NCBI RefSeq assembly: GCF_028009165.1
Contig: NC_079241.1
Span: forward strand, 1,116,001-1,180,000
Length of the DNA: 64,000 bases
Origin: Akanthomyces muscarius
Taxonomy: Eukaryota; Ascomycota; Sordariomycetes; Hypocreales; Cordycipitaceae
Direction: 5' to 3'
Below are positions 31,703-43,636 of the stretch, one piece after another. How positions within the stretch are numbered: position 1 is the stretch's first letter; each line of letters starts with the position of its first letter. Under the pieces are notes generated by a model, which was given only the letters and a program-made list of their open reading frames with translations, made no database searches and was not told the DNA's origin. Position numbers and translations under genes: made by a program.

Positions 31703-32972
31703 TATTGCAATGCTAACACTTTGTCGATAGATCCTCTGCGGATGCGATTGCGCGACGGGGGCTCAAAGAGAACAAAGAGTCGCGATATAGAGACACGGCC
31801 TGGCTCAGGACTTGACGGACATCCGCCGCACACTCGATGGTCGCGTATTAAATCGGTCGACGGGATAGACAAGGCTTAGATGCGCAAACGAAATGATGAT
31901 GTACGAATCGCAGAACGCATCATTATAACGCTGAGGGACAATGAGTCGGCGGGGGAGGACGCGCGCTGTTGGACGGCAGAGGACTCGAGGAGGGCGCGAC
32001 CGAGACCCAGCGGCCGAAATAAAGGATAGGCAAGGGCTCGTGCTGCACCAAAGGCGATGTCTCTTGAGCCAGGGCAGCGTGCGACACGATATCAGGCGTT
32101 GGCTCGGGCTGTTGGGTGTTGAATTGATGCTGCAATGTCGACGACTACTTTTTTCCCCAGGCCGCTTTCAAGATTCCTTTGCGCCAGATTAGAGACGTGT
32201 TGCTACTTTGGAGCGGCCCACTTGGCAGGGCCAACCAGAGCAATTCAGCGTTGCGAGCGGCAGAGGACATGAGAGGATGCCAAGACGGCTGTATACAGGT
32301 GGAAGAGGACCGGAGAGTCCCAAATAAACGGATTGGCCAGTTGCGTGTCATTGTAGTATCTGCATTTCTAAATTAGGGCTGGCAAGCTGCAGGAACTGAT
32401 CCCGTCTTTGGCAACGAAGCTTCATGCTAGGACGAGGCTTCTTCCACGCAGCGGCAAGGCGCCAAGTAAGGACAAGTACCATTTTGGTGGACTATGCATG
32501 TTAATGATACTTGCCCTACTCCTGGCAGGATCTTTGTGCGGCGGGTACCTAATCGGTACCTCCGCCAACCATGCCAGACCCACCCAAGTGTAGGTCTCCA
32601 ACTCGTAGCCCTCCTAGGTCACGTGCATCTCTTACTCATCAATCTCCGTTTGCTGGGCGGCGTGTGTCAGGTGGGTCTTGGGTAGCTGCAAGCCTGCAAA
32701 CAAGCTGGCGCCGAGTTTAGGCAAGCTGTGCCTGACGTGGATGCTCTGGATTACCCGTGCGTGCCTGTCTGCCTGCTGCTGTGCGCAAAACATCCATCAC
32801 CTTCCATCGCGACAGCTTCAACAATCAACCCACCACAAGCTCTCCAGGTGCTCTCCCATCGGTACATCTCACCTGGCACCCATAGCTGGCTTCTGAGAGT
32901 CTTGTCTTTACTTTCTCATCGCCTCATCTGCGCTACTCAGCGCCGAACCCCAACACGCTCAAGCGCTTCACT
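31703..32972. other. Shared 5' region, CET1 / RPN2
   Basis: 1.3 kb between divergent starts. No recognisable coding sequence, and I did not identify a proteasome-associated control element with confidence. Confidence 0.5.
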
Positions 32973-35900
32973 ATGCCGGGCCTCGTGTCAGCAACGGGCG
33001 TCCTCGCCTTCCTCGCTGACGAGGAGCCTGAGCTCAAAGTCTTTGCACTACAGACTCTGAACGATGATATCGACACGATTTGGACCGAAGTCGCTAATGC
33101 CCTGAGCCAAATGTATGCTTCGCGATGCTCTCGCCACCAGCCATCCCTCGCTCCCTTCTTGCTGACTCTTTGACCACAGTGAAGCTCTCTACGAAGACGA
33201 GTCCTTTCCCGAGCGACAATTGGCTGCTCTCGTGCTCGCCAAGGTCTACTATCATCTTCAGGCCTACAATGACAGCATGGTGTTTGCCCTAGCTGCTGGC
33301 GACCTATTTAAGCTCGACGCTCCCGGCGAGTTTGAGGAGACCATTGTCTCCAAATGCATCGACCAGTACATCTCTGTCACGGCGGCTCGCCATGCCACCC
33401 CCAAGACGATCAAGAACAGCGATCTGCCCGAGCTGACAACAACCTTTTCCAACGCGTCCGAGAACGCCGTGATGTCTCCCACCACGCCCTTTTCACAGAC
33501 AACGTTGCCTCCCAAGTCTCTGCTTTCCCGCGCCTCCCTCGACGATGCCACTATTGAGGCTTCCCTTCTGCCTCTCAAAGAGGGCCGCGCTGGCTCTGTT
33601 ACTCAGCTTCCCGATCGCGCCACCGAGAAGGCTCTGCAGAGAATCATCGAGCGCCTCTTCGATGGTTGTCTGAAGCAGGGTCGCTATCGCCAAGTTGTCG
33701 GCATTGCCATCGAATCCAAGAACCTGGACATTCTGCGCAAGGTCATCAAGCGTGCAAGCGATGATGAGAAGAAGGCTGGCAAGTCTTCTGAAGGTGCTGC
33801 TGGCCCTGCCGAGGAGCTCATGGAGTACACACTTGGAGTCTGCATGGATATTGTTCAAGAGCGAAGCTTTCGCACTGAGATCCTGCGACTGATCCTCGAC
33901 CTGCTCAACGAGATTCCTAACCCTGACTACTTTTCCATCGCCAAGTGTGTGGTCTACCTCAATGCCGACGAGGAAGCATCGAGCATGCTTCAGTCGCTGG
34001 TTGCCAAGGCCGATCGCACATCCATCGCCAACGCCTATCAAATCGCCTTTGATCTATACGATAACGGCACACAAGAATTCCTTGGCAAGGTCCTCTCCTC
34101 GCTGCCCTCTGGCGAGCGTGCTAAGGCAGAGGACAAAGAGGTCGACGAAAACGCTGAGGACGAGTCCCTTCTTCAAAACGAGCAGGAATCGCCGGAGGAC
34201 GAACTCCCTGAGGAAGTTGCCAAGGTCTACCGCAACATCCGATCCATTCTAGATGGTTCTAAGACGATCCGCCTTAACCTCGAATTCCTATACCGCAACA
34301 ACCACACCGACCTCAGCATTCTCAACAAGGTGCGCGACAGTTTGGAAGGCCGCAACTCCATCTTCCATACTGCCGTCACCTTCTGCAACGCCTTCATGAA
34401 CCAAGGAACCACCAACGACAAGTTCTTCAGAGACAACCTCGAGTGGCTAGGCAAGGCTGTCAATTGGTCCAAGTTTACTGCTACCGCTGCCCTTGGCGTT
34501 ATTCACCGGGGTAATCTGTCACAGTCCCGTAAGCTGCTTGAGCCTTACTTGCCCAGACAGGGCGGTCTCAGCAGCGGCTCCATCTTTAGTCAGGGCGGTG
34601 CTCTCTATGCATACGGTCTGATTCACGCAAACCACGGTGCTGATGCACTTGAATTCCTGAAGACCCAATTTGGCCAAGCTGAGGAGGAGGTTGTACAGCA
34701 CGGTGGTGCGCTCGGTCTTGGCATTGCCGGTATGGCCACCGGCGACCACGAGATCTTTGACAAACTCAAAGACGTTCTTTTCCAAGACTCTGCCCTGAAT
34801 GGTGAAGCCGTTGGTGTCGCCATGGGTCTCATCATGCTCGGCACTGGAAACGTCAAAGCCCTAGAGGACATGATTACCTATGCTCATGAGACTACCCACG
34901 AGAAGATTGTTCGTGGTGTTGCTCTCGGCATGGCTCTCATCATGTACGGCCGTCAAGAAGGCGCCGATGTCCTTATTGAGGGCCTTCTCAACGATCCTGA
35001 CCCTACTCTCCGCTACGGTGGTATCATGACCGTTGCCTTGGCTTACTGCGGCACCGGAAGCAACAAGGCTATAAGAAAGCTCCTCCACACGGCGGTCAGC
35101 GATGTCAACGATGACGTTCGGCGTATCGCCGTCATGAGCTTGGGTTTCATTCTATTCCGTAAGCCTGGCAGCGTGCCCCGCATGGTTGAGCTTCTGTCCG
35201 AATCGTACAACCCCCACGTTCGCTACGGCTCTGCCATGGCTCTGGGTATCTCGTGTGCCGGCACTGGCTTGGACGAGGCCATTGACCTTCTGGAGCCCAT
35301 GATGAAGGACCCGACCGACTTTGTTCGCCAGGGTGCCCTCATTTCTCTCGCTATGATCATGGTGCAGCAAAATGAGGTCATGAACCCCAAGGTTGCCTCC
35401 ATCCGCAAGACTCTGAAGAAGGTCGCTGGTGATCGTCACGAAGATGCGATGACCAAGTTTGGTGCTGCCCTGGCTCTCGGTATCATTGATGCCGGTGGCC
35501 GCAACTGCACTATTGGCCTTCAGACCCAGACCGGCAACCTCAACATGGCTGGCATCGTCGGTATGGCTGTTTTCACGCAATACTGGTACTGGTTCCCTTT
35601 CACACACTTCCTGTCTCTTAGCTTCTCGCCAACCGCCGTCATCGGCTTGGACCACGACCTGGAGATCCCTGACTTCAAGTACCATTGCGCCACCCGCCAG
35701 AGTCTTTTCGATTACCCGCCTGAGCAGGAGGTCAAGACTGAGGAGGGCCCAGCGCTCATCGCCACTGCTATTCTCTCCACAACAGCACAGGCCAAGCGCC
35801 GAGCTCAGAAGAAGGAGCGCGCTCAGCGCCGGGAGAGCATGGAGCTGGATCCGGCCCCCTCCAAGAGCGGTGATAAGATGGACATCGATGAGGACAAGCC

Positions 35901-36483
35901 CAAGGACAATGCCAAGGAGACCAAAGATGGAGAAGAGAAGGAGTCGTCCGAAAGCAAGAAGAAACCCGAGAAGGAGAAGGTTGGCTATGAGATTGAAAAC
36001 ATGAGCAGAGTTCTCCCTGGCCAGCTGAAGTACGTCAGCTTCCCCGCTGGCCGATACAGGCCAGTCAAGAAACCTACTGGCGGACCTCTTCTCCTTCATG
36101 ATACCCAGCCCAAAGAGAGTAAATCTCTTCTGGAAGAGAAGCTCAAGAAAGTTACCACTGAGCGCGCCCCCGTTGCTGGTCTTCAGCGCAGCGGTGGTCG
36201 ATCTGGAGGCAGTCGTATGCTTGACGGCTTAGTGGACTCTCGTCGCGGGCCAGACACAAACGCTATGCTGAACTTGCTATCGGGTCGCGGAATTGGGCCT
36301 TCACTTTTCGAGAATCTCGAAACGTCTGGTTCAAACGACGAAGCTGCTGATGCAGCTATGCAGGCTGACGCAGCTACTGCGTTTAATGAGCTCAACGCTG
36401 TTGACGACGACGGCGAGGGTGCCGAGGAGGCCAACATGCCCGACAACTTTGACTACTTCACGGACAGTAGCGACATAGAGTGA
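32973..36483 (+). CDS. RPN2: 26S proteasome regulatory subunit RPN2 (non-ATPase subunit 1)
   Basis: Largest base subunit of the 19S particle; scaffold for Rpn13 and ubiquitin-linked factors. 1147 aa from exons 32973..33112 and 33180..36483; a 67-nt intron (GTATGC...GCTGAC...ACAG) gives ANALSQIEALYEDESFPERQLAALVLAKVYYHL. The proteasome/cyclosome (PC) repeats fill the middle (roughly 390-830), for example GALYAYGLIHANHG, GAALGLGIA-type turns and RYGGIMTVALAYCGTGSNKA. Next comes the conserved QYWYWFPFTHFLSLSFSP. The C-terminal region is Lys/Glu-rich, followed by SRVLPGQLKYVSFPAGRYRPVKKP and an acidic tail. It is about 200 residues longer than yeast Rpn2, all in the charged insert and tail. Family call is certain. 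Confidence 0.97.
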
Positions 36484-36953
36484 TTTGGCCGCCCTATTTG
36501 TCCGTTTTACTAATTTGCAAATCGGCCTACTACCGTCAACGACTATCTTGATAAGTAGCAACTAGCTGCAAACTTTGTCTGTATCATTAGATATATACTA
36601 GCTGGTGAAGATGCAGGGGCTGGAGCTGTATGCAGGGGACTAGATGACATGGGGGAGCACATTCCACATTCCAAGTTTAGACAGCATATCTTTTGTAATG
36701 TACAGTATCTCTGAATTATGAAGTGCACGTGCGTTCCTGGCAGTATGAAAAAAATCAGGTATACATTTGGCTGGCAGCTTCGGCGCTGCTGCATGCAATG
36801 TAATGGCATTGAGGAATGAACTGTAGCATGACGATGCATATGTAAAGGGACAAATTAAGACGATAACGACAAGACCTGATTCTGGAATGCTCCCAACTCT
36901 TGCCTAAAGACGGCTGCCAAGAACAAAAGGAAAGATGCATGTCTATCCTGTTT
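36484..36953. other. Convergent 3' spacer
   Basis: Between the ends of RPN2 and the sulfite oxidase gene. Nothing coding is seen. Confidence 0.55.
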
Positions 36954-38963
36954 CTAATCCTTCTTCTCCTTCTTTTCCTCCTTCTCCTGCTGCTTCTTAT
37001 TCTTTTCAGGCGCACATTCACTGCATACCTGCACCCGGTGCCACGCGTTCGCCAGATTGCCGCGGAAGTTCCACGTCGCGGCGTGGCTTTCCGGCTGGCA
37101 GTTGTACACCTCGTCAGTGGCCTTGACCAGGAGCGTCGTGCAGCGCCGGCCTGTCGTCTTCTCCGTCCCGCCGGTATCGGTAGACTCGGCGGGCGGGGGC
37201 GTTCCGTTCTCGACAGACTTGTCGTCGGCCGTCTTCTCAGGCTCACCGTTTCGGAACACACTGGCGGCGATCGCGCCCTTGTACATCCACCGCTTCCACG
37301 TCCACGCACCATGGCCGTGGCACAGCGACGGGGAGCCCGGTTTGGGATCGCAGTCGGGTAAGAGGTAGGCTTGCGTCCAGTTCTTGCCGGCGTCGATGGA
37401 GACGTCGACACGGATGATGGAACGACCGCCGCCAGAAAAGGCATATCCGCTGAGGGTCAGCTCACGTGCGTCATCAGCGGCGGTGGGCTCGTTTTGGCCG
37501 GCGTCCGTGCCAGCCGCGGCGGCGGGCTTCTCCTTGACCCATTCGCCGAGCTTTAATGAGGTGACGGCGCTCTGCACTGGTAATTCTTGAATCGCGGGTG
37601 CTTTTTCCCAATCGACCTTGGTCTGGTTGGGGCCGAAGCACTTGTAGTCCTTGCGCTGCCACTGGCTCATGCTCTCGTCCTCGCTTAGCGTGATCTGGTT
37701 CAGCCACTTGACGGATCGAGCGGCGACATGGCCAGGAACGATGGCACGCAATGGATAGCCGTGATCGCGAGGGAGCGGCTTGCCATTCATGCCATACGCA
37801 AGAAGGACGTCGCCTTGGGGATCAACAGCCTTGCGGATGGGGATCGATGCGCCATAAGCCTCCATGCCGTTGAACTGGACGTGCTTGACTTCGCTGGTTC
37901 CGCTCATGCCTTGGTCGTTTTCAAATCCGGCATCCTTGAGCACGTCGGCAAGGAGTACGCCCTCCCAGCATGCGTTGGAAATGGCACCTGCAGACCATTG
38001 AAGGCCATTCGTCGCGCGGCCAGATCCTTCCGACATGTGTTTACGGCGATTGCCAGAGCATTGCAAAACAGCAGTAACTTCGTGCTTGGGGAATTTGGCC
38101 TTGAGATCGCTCAGCGTGTATTCTTTAACGCTACCGTCGAGCAACTCGATAGATAAAAGGTGGTTGTCTGATTCGTCCTCTGCGATGCGGGGCACCCACA
38201 TGTGATTGCGAACGTAGAAGAGGTCGTTGGGCGTAAGAAACTGCGCGCTCATGGCTTCGCCTGGTGTTTCGGCATTGCGTGGCTTCGCAGTCTTGGTGAT
38301 GAGATCGGGATGGCGAATAGGGTCGTCGGCAAAAGGATCTTCAATGGCGTCCTGAGGTGGCTTTCCGTCCTGCAAGTCGGCCGGGTGCACGAAGCCAATC
38401 AAGTACTGCTGCAGAATGTCGTACACGTATTGATTTTTGTGAATCGCGAAAATGTTCCAGTATGGCTCGATAGAGCCACCAGCCGCTCTCAGGATGACGG
38501 AACCGCCTGGGTGAGCCGAAATCCATTCCGTAATGTCGTAGACTTTATCGCCATGGATTACCCACGGCCGCTCCGATTTGCCATCATGCTCCTTCACCTC
38601 TGACAGGCGGTATCGCGGCAGCGAGGCATCTCTTGTGTCGATGAATTCTGGTTCTGGCTTCTGAGGCAACGTTTCAATGGATGACTTGAAGTTGCCCATC
38701 ATGGCCGTGGACGAGTCAAACGAGACCTTGGGCGCGACGTATGTTCCGATCGCGACGAAGGCGAGACCTGCGGTAAAGACCATGGCAGCCCGATGACGAG
38801 GCTTGAACGCCTGTGAGGGTGGCGCATTCTTTGATAGTTGAGAGGCAGACTTGTGGATGTCGCGTATTTGGCATCTCGCCAAAGACTGCTGCGCAAGCTG
38901 TGGTCTAGGGCGAACGCGAAGTAACAAGCGCTGCGCGCAACGGCTGTAAGATGGGGCAGCCAT
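36954..38963 (-). CDS. Mitochondrial sulfite oxidase (cytochrome b5 + molybdenum cofactor)
   Basis: Oxidises sulfite to sulfate and passes electrons to cytochrome c in the intermembrane space. 669 aa, single exon. Start at 38963 gives an Arg-rich, acid-free leader (MAAPSYSRCAQRLLLRVRP) typical of mitochondrial import; an upstream in-frame Met at 39086 would mask it. A hydrophobic segment (about 60-77) follows. The cytochrome b5 domain has HPGG and a later His in AIHKNQ as heme ligands. The molybdenum domain has YVRNHMWVPR, VLQCSGNRR (Cys molybdenum ligand), CWEGVLL and VPGHVAARSVKWL. The C-terminal dimerisation domain has DVSIDAGKNW and NAWHRVQV. A Lys/Glu-rich tail ends the protein. All three domains are complete, as in vertebrate SUOX. 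Nitrate reductase is excluded by the N-terminal b5 and absent FAD domain. Confidence 0.94.
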   Translation of the reverse strand: MAAPSYSRCAQRLLLRVRPRPQLAQQSLARCQIRDIHKSASQLSKNAPPSQAFKPRHRAAMVFTAGLAFVAIGTYVAPKVSFDSSTAMMGNFKSSIETLPQKPEPEFIDTRDASLPRYRLSEVKEHDGKSERPWVIHGDKVYDITEWISAHPGGSVILRAAGGSIEPYWNIFAIHKNQYVYDILQQYLIGFVHPADLQDGKPPQDAIEDPFADDPIRHPDLITKTAKPRNAETPGEAMSAQFLTPNDLFYVRNHMWVPRIAEDESDNHLLSIELLDGSVKEYTLSDLKAKFPKHEVTAVLQCSGNRRKHMSEGSGRATNGLQWSAGAISNACWEGVLLADVLKDAGFENDQGMSGTSEVKHVQFNGMEAYGASIPIRKAVDPQGDVLLAYGMNGKPLPRDHGYPLRAIVPGHVAARSVKWLNQITLSEDESMSQWQRKDYKCFGPNQTKVDWEKAPAIQELPVQSAVTSLKLGEWVKEKPAAAAGTDAGQNEPTAADDARELTLSGYAFSGGGRSIIRVDVSIDAGKNWTQAYLLPDCDPKPGSPSLCHGHGAWTWKRWMYKGAIAASVFRNGEPEKTADDKSVENGTPPPAESTDTGGTEKTTGRRCTTLLVKATDEVYNCQPESHAATWNFRGNLANAWHRVQVCSECAPEKNKKQQEKEEKKEKKD

Positions 38964-40827
38964 GGCTTGAGGGGATGGGGAGGCGTGGCGCAAACTCGCG
39001 ATCGGGGTATTATCGCATTGCAAGCAGTGTGGCAAGGTGCAATGTACTGGAAGCGTAGCGGAATCAAGGGACTGAACCGCAGTCAATGGGCGTGGTGCCT
39101 TCTGTTTTGCGGCTCATCAATTTGCGCAGTGTCCACAAGTTCGTGATGTTTTCTGCTCGTGTCCAGCGACCAGTGGTAGTCTTGTAGATGGGTCGGAGCC
39201 TGTACTGAAGTGAGCTCCGGGGATTGTGAGTCGGGCGCAGAAGGTGCAACGTCGTGAGATGGTGGGAAAGGATGAAAACCGTTTCGCGCAGGGAGGTGAG
39301 GTGAGAACCGGGAGTCGGGGGACCTCGTGACGCTCAAAGGTGGTAATGCTGTCGCAGCAGCAGCGCAACCTGCCGACGCTTGCCGTCTCGCGACCGGGTA
39401 ATGGGTGGCTCTAGGGCGCCGGGTAATCAAGACTAAGCAGACAACGTCAGACAGCGTGCCCGAATGATCTTTTGGGGATCTTTTGGCCCACTGGCTATTC
39501 GAGAAAAGAGGCTTATTGGGTGGGTTGGCTAGAGGGCGTTGAAGGTGCTAGAGCCATGCTCATTTGCCAAGCTGCAGCGGCCAGCCAGACAGCGGCCAGA
39601 ATGTGTGTGGGCCAATGCAGCGCTGTCCTTGGTTTGCGGGGGAGGATGTGTGCCGTCGGCTGCCGGAATGCAAGGCTGGTAGTGTGGCAGACGGACGGTC
39701 GGCAACTAATTAATTAATGATTTCCATAGGACAGCAGGGTACATGGTAAAGAGTTGCGTTCAAGACAAGCACGGCGGCGAAATCGAGGGCACGGTCGCGA
39801 TTTGGTGATGGCAAACGGCGGGATCGCTGGAGGAGCACCTAGCTAGACTGCCAGCTGGCAGCTGCCAGAGGGGGAAATCTCATCTGGCACCGCAAACACG
39901 CTGGCAAGAAAAGCAGGCGCTCTTGACGGCCCCAGGACACGGCGTCTGGGGCCTGCGACCGGTGCCGTAACATACTCGGACCGCGAATCGCGCTGTCGCG
40001 GGCTGTCTTTCCACTGGGCTCTAGCTTCAGAGGCACTGCCGTGCGCTGTCACGAAATCCATGTCAACGTGCGGCGATTTTTCATTTGCGCATGGACTAAC
40101 CAGAGTGCCATGCTCCAGACAATGTATCGAATGATGCTATTTTCGTCAAGATCCAGGTACCAGCGCAGAGACGGAAGTCGGGCATCCACTTGTGTCGGTC
40201 CGTCGGGCGACCAGCCTAGCTCCTCGACGAGCCGCGACCGACTTCCGTCCAATTTCGCCCTGCCAGGGTCCTCAGCGCACAAGCATCTCATCTTTAGCCA
40301 TCTGTTTGACTGCTCCGGATCCTAGATGTCTCCCGAGTCCTTTGCGCTTCTGGGACAGCTTGGACAGGCCGCATCATCAGCATCGACAGCGACAGAGGCC
40401 CGCCGCCGAAAAAGCCCTCGCAGCTTTGTGCGGGGGGGACTTGACGACATCGCATTGCCGAGGATACGACTGGCTGGCTGTCGACCTGACACCTTGTGGA
40501 ATGTCTAACCTCGAGGTGACACAATGTCCAACGCGAGCGGAACAAAGCCGACCATAAATATGTTTCTTTGACATGAACGCGGTCGATTTAGGGGAAGTGA
40601 CAGTATTCAATCTGCTCAATACATGACTCTTCTACTGGATGAATCAACATAGTTTCGTTTTCTAGAGTCATATCTTTAGACATACTCCCATCCCCCCATC
40701 CTTCTCACCGGTGGGCCGCCTGGGTTTCGCTCTGCTGTCGATTAGGCACCCTCGCAACACACGCGGGAGACAAAAGAATATAAACCATATCGCCACAAAC
40801 ATACAGCCAAAGCTGAAATGAGGGGTT
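38964..40827. other. Intergenic, no gene recognised
   Basis: 1.9 kb on the 5' side of the sulfite oxidase and 3' side of a small membrane protein. Several short Arg/Pro-rich frames look like noise. No RNA gene recognised. Confidence 0.5.
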
Positions 40828-41268
40828 TCAGTTGCTAGTACCAGGGTTACTACCGAGGGAGCCGTTGCTTAGAGTCGTGTTGGGGCTTGAAGCTTTGGCG
40901 GCCAGGCGCTCAACAATGGCCTGCGTCATGCGGGTACATTCAGCTGCGGCCTCGATGTCGATCTCTCTGGGCTCAGCCTTCCTGCAGGAGATTACTCTGG
41001 CGGTTTTGGCCAAGAGTGTGACAAACAGTATGGGAATTGCTTTGAGTACGAGGACGAGGCAGTTCTTGATCCTCCGCAGGTCGTCGCGAAGCTCACCGCT
41101 ACGGTACTTGGCCAACATGTCAATGCCGACGATGCAGATGAGGAAGCCAAAGAAGGCGCCGAGAAGCACGAAGGATATGCAGAGCACACGCTTGTCCTCT
41201 ATGACGGTGGTCACGGCATTGACGATCTCGTGCATGGTGTTGTTGGGAGGGCTGTGAAGGTCTGCCAT
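40828..41268 (-). CDS. Small two-TM membrane protein of unknown function
   Basis: 146 aa, single exon. I do not recognise a family. Two hydrophobic segments are visible: VLCISFVLLGAFFGFLICIV (about 29-48) and CLVLVLKAIPILFVTLLA (about 70-87), separated by a charged loop (KYRSGELRDDLRR). The N-terminus is polar and the C-terminal 45 residues are Ser/Asn/Thr-rich after an acidic helix (EIDIEAAAE). No signal peptide. Codon use and clean start context support a real gene, but 146 codons could be chance; conservation in relatives would decide. Confidence 0.55.
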   Translation of the reverse strand: MADLHSPPNNTMHEIVNAVTTVIEDKRVLCISFVLLGAFFGFLICIVGIDMLAKYRSGELRDDLRRIKNCLVLVLKAIPILFVTLLAKTARVISCRKAEPREIDIEAAAECTRMTQAIVERLAAKASSPNTTLSNGSLGSNPGTSN

Positions 41269-42414
41269 GGTGTCGACGTAGGAAAATTTCTAAAGTGATG
41301 TTTTCGGCTGATGGGGAGGGGTTGGGTGCTTGAAAATTACTTGCTGTTTTTTTCTCTTTTCGCTTCTGGAAAGTAGAGATTTTGCGTTTTCGGGGAAATT
41401 GGAAGGCGGGCAAACGACTGAGATGCAGCCCGTGGGTGCAGCGGCAGGAAGAACGAGACAAGTGCTGAAGGATGAAGAAGAAGATGGGCATTTGCTTTCA
41501 ACTTATAATGTCTCAGCTTGTAGTGACCAACAGAAAGGGCTTTGACGTTGACTTTGGTGGCTTATACTGAAGTTTGAATTCGAAGCTTTTGGCGTTTCGT
41601 GGCGCTGTAGTAGCATCGACACAGCCTCTGGCTACTTCTGTGCGGCTTTTTGGCAGCAAAGAAAACCATTCATATATACTCGCAAATATGTATATATGTA
41701 CCCCCGAGAGGGATTCTGGTGAAACATGCACATGGATGCCAGGCCGTGATGCTCAGCTGTTCATCTCGCCGACCAAAGCAAGATAGCGAAGCAGCTGTTA
41801 CAAACCAAGACTAGGTGCAGAGACTTTATTTGATATCCTAGCCGCCAACCGTCTGTTTTATTGGATATTTCTGCAATTTAACTTTACACTTTGGGTTTTT
41901 TTTTTCTAGGATGACTGCCCAATATCGGTGTGCTTGCTTGCTGAGCACTCATCTCTTCCCCACTGTAGGAGCTTGTTGCGCCTGCCTTGCCAAGGCTTCT
42001 AGATTGGTGTTGCAAGGCAAAGGTTATTTAAATGAACCGCCAGCCTACGCTTATCAAAGCTGCCAGGACGCAAGAAGTACCACACCTGGGGTGCAAAGCC
42101 GCAGAGCAAGGCTGCGTCCTTTTTTTTTTTTTTTTTTTTTTTTTGGCGAGCACAATCCCACTCGCCTTGTACTCCTGCGCATCCACGCCTGGCGACGTCA
42201 CCAGAGCACCAATGTGTTTCCAAGCTGCCCACATAAAGATCGACGGTGCAAACCAACGTATTCTTCAGCTCCCCCATTTCAATACCCCTCTGTAATTATT
42301 CCAGTTTCCTTCTCTTTCCTAATGAAAATCCCTCTTCTCCTTCTATAATCCCCGCAAACCACAATCACAGTTACAGAAACATATTCACTTCCTCCCCAAC
42401 TTCTCTTTTTCGCC
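41269..42414. other. Intergenic with poly-T tract
   Basis: Shared 5' region of two divergent genes. It includes a 25-base T run (42120-42144). No coding signal. Confidence 0.5.
42120..42144 (+). repeat. Poly-T run, 25 bases
   Basis: Uninterrupted T homopolymer about 270 bp before the ATG of the SRPBCC gene. Length may be affected by sequencing. Confidence 0.9.
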
Positions 42415-43065
42415 ATGGATTACACGCAACAGGTCGAGGCCGTGTCCCGCTCCGTCCACAAGGATGTCATGACGCTCGCCAACGGCAAGCCCGCGCGCAC
42501 CATCATCCTGCGGCAGACCTTCCCCGCGCCCGCCGCCGAGCTCTGGGACGTCGTCACCAAGCCCGAGCGCCTCGCCGTCTGGTTCGCGCCCGTGTCGGGC
42601 GACCTGCGCATGAACGGCCGCTACGCCATCACCGGAAACGCCAGCGGCTCCGTCACCGAGTGCAACCCCGCCGACCGCTTCTTTGCCCTGTCGTGGGAGT
42701 TTGGCGAGACCATCAGCGCCGTGCGCGTGCACCTGACAGAGGCCGAGGACGACGGCAAGACGACGCTCGAGGTTACGCACACCTTCCCCATCGACAGCCA
42801 CTGGAAAAAGTACGGGCCCGGCGCGGGCGGCGTCGGCTGGGACATGACGCTCATCGGTCTGGCTCTGCACCTCAAGGGTCTTTCGAAACCCTCGTCCGAG
42901 GACTGGGCCGCGTCCAAGGAGGCGGCGACGTTTACGGAGCAGGCGAGCGAGAGATGGCGCGACGCGGCGATTGAGGGCGGCGAGGACGAGAGGTGGGCAA
43001 AGGAAGCGGGCGATAGGACGACGGCGTTTTATGTGCCCGGATGGGAGGCAAAATCTACAAAATAA
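42415..43065 (+). CDS. AHSA1-like SRPBCC-domain protein
   Basis: 216 aa, single exon, probably cytosolic. It is an activator-of-Hsp90-ATPase C-terminal-like (AHSA1) helix-grip fold: TIILRQTFPAPAAELWDVVTKPERLAVWFAPVSGDLRMNGRYAI, then TECNPADRFFALSWEFGE, a TTLEVTHTF strand and the GWDMTLIGLALHLKGL closing helix. These stand-alone proteins, common in bacteria and filamentous fungi, probably bind hydrophobic ligands; true Hsp90 co-chaperone function is not expected because the N-terminal Aha1 domain is missing. A highly charged C-terminal helix follows. Confidence 0.88.
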   Translation: MDYTQQVEAVSRSVHKDVMTLANGKPARTIILRQTFPAPAAELWDVVTKPERLAVWFAPVSGDLRMNGRYAITGNASGSVTECNPADRFFALSWEFGETISAVRVHLTEAEDDGKTTLEVTHTFPIDSHWKKYGPGAGGVGWDMTLIGLALHLKGLSKPSSEDWAASKEAATFTEQASERWRDAAIEGGEDERWAKEAGDRTTAFYVPGWEAKSTK

Positions 43066-43636
43066 CGGCGATAAACAAAATGATCTTCTTGTCAATTTCC
43101 ATGCAATTCATCTGTTTCTTGAGCGAAAATGAGCCATATATTTACTGCTATTTGTAGCTGTGAACTCGAGCTGCGCATGGCTACGTCATAGCTATAATCT
43201 GTACATCGCTGCGGCTGTGGTGGCTGCTCCATGCAGCGCCCTGTAAGTCAACAGACGGCACTTTAGGAAACGGAAAAAGAGTCATACGATGGAGATCCAA
43301 TGACCTGAGGCATAGCTGTCACTAGAAGCTTTGTCTCTTTTTAATCGTCCAGTGTTTAGCTTGTCGTTTGCACAAGCTATAATATTTAGTTTCCAGGCCC
43401 CCGATGGCGGGGTCCGCCAGGTGCTACAATGGACCCCGCTATACCTCGGCAGGGACCAGGAGCGAGCCATTAAGGTATAGAGGCAAAGCTTCCACGGAGC
43501 AAGCCCATCTTTGTGCCTCGCAACCCTTTAACTCTTTGTACATGCTTTTTATGACATCTTGCTGCAATTTTTTTCTTCTCTTTAACCTACTCGACCTCAA
43601 CACAAATCATCGCTCCCCCAGAGTCCTGCCCAACCG
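43066..43636 (+). other. Intergenic, no gene recognised
   Basis: Spacer between co-directional genes, with a pyrimidine-rich stretch before the next ATG. Nothing else seen. Confidence 0.5.

Noticed and set aside
40326..40508. Small plus-strand frame beginning MSPESFALLG
   Set aside because: Sixty codons, low-complexity, no splice partner or family; likely chance.
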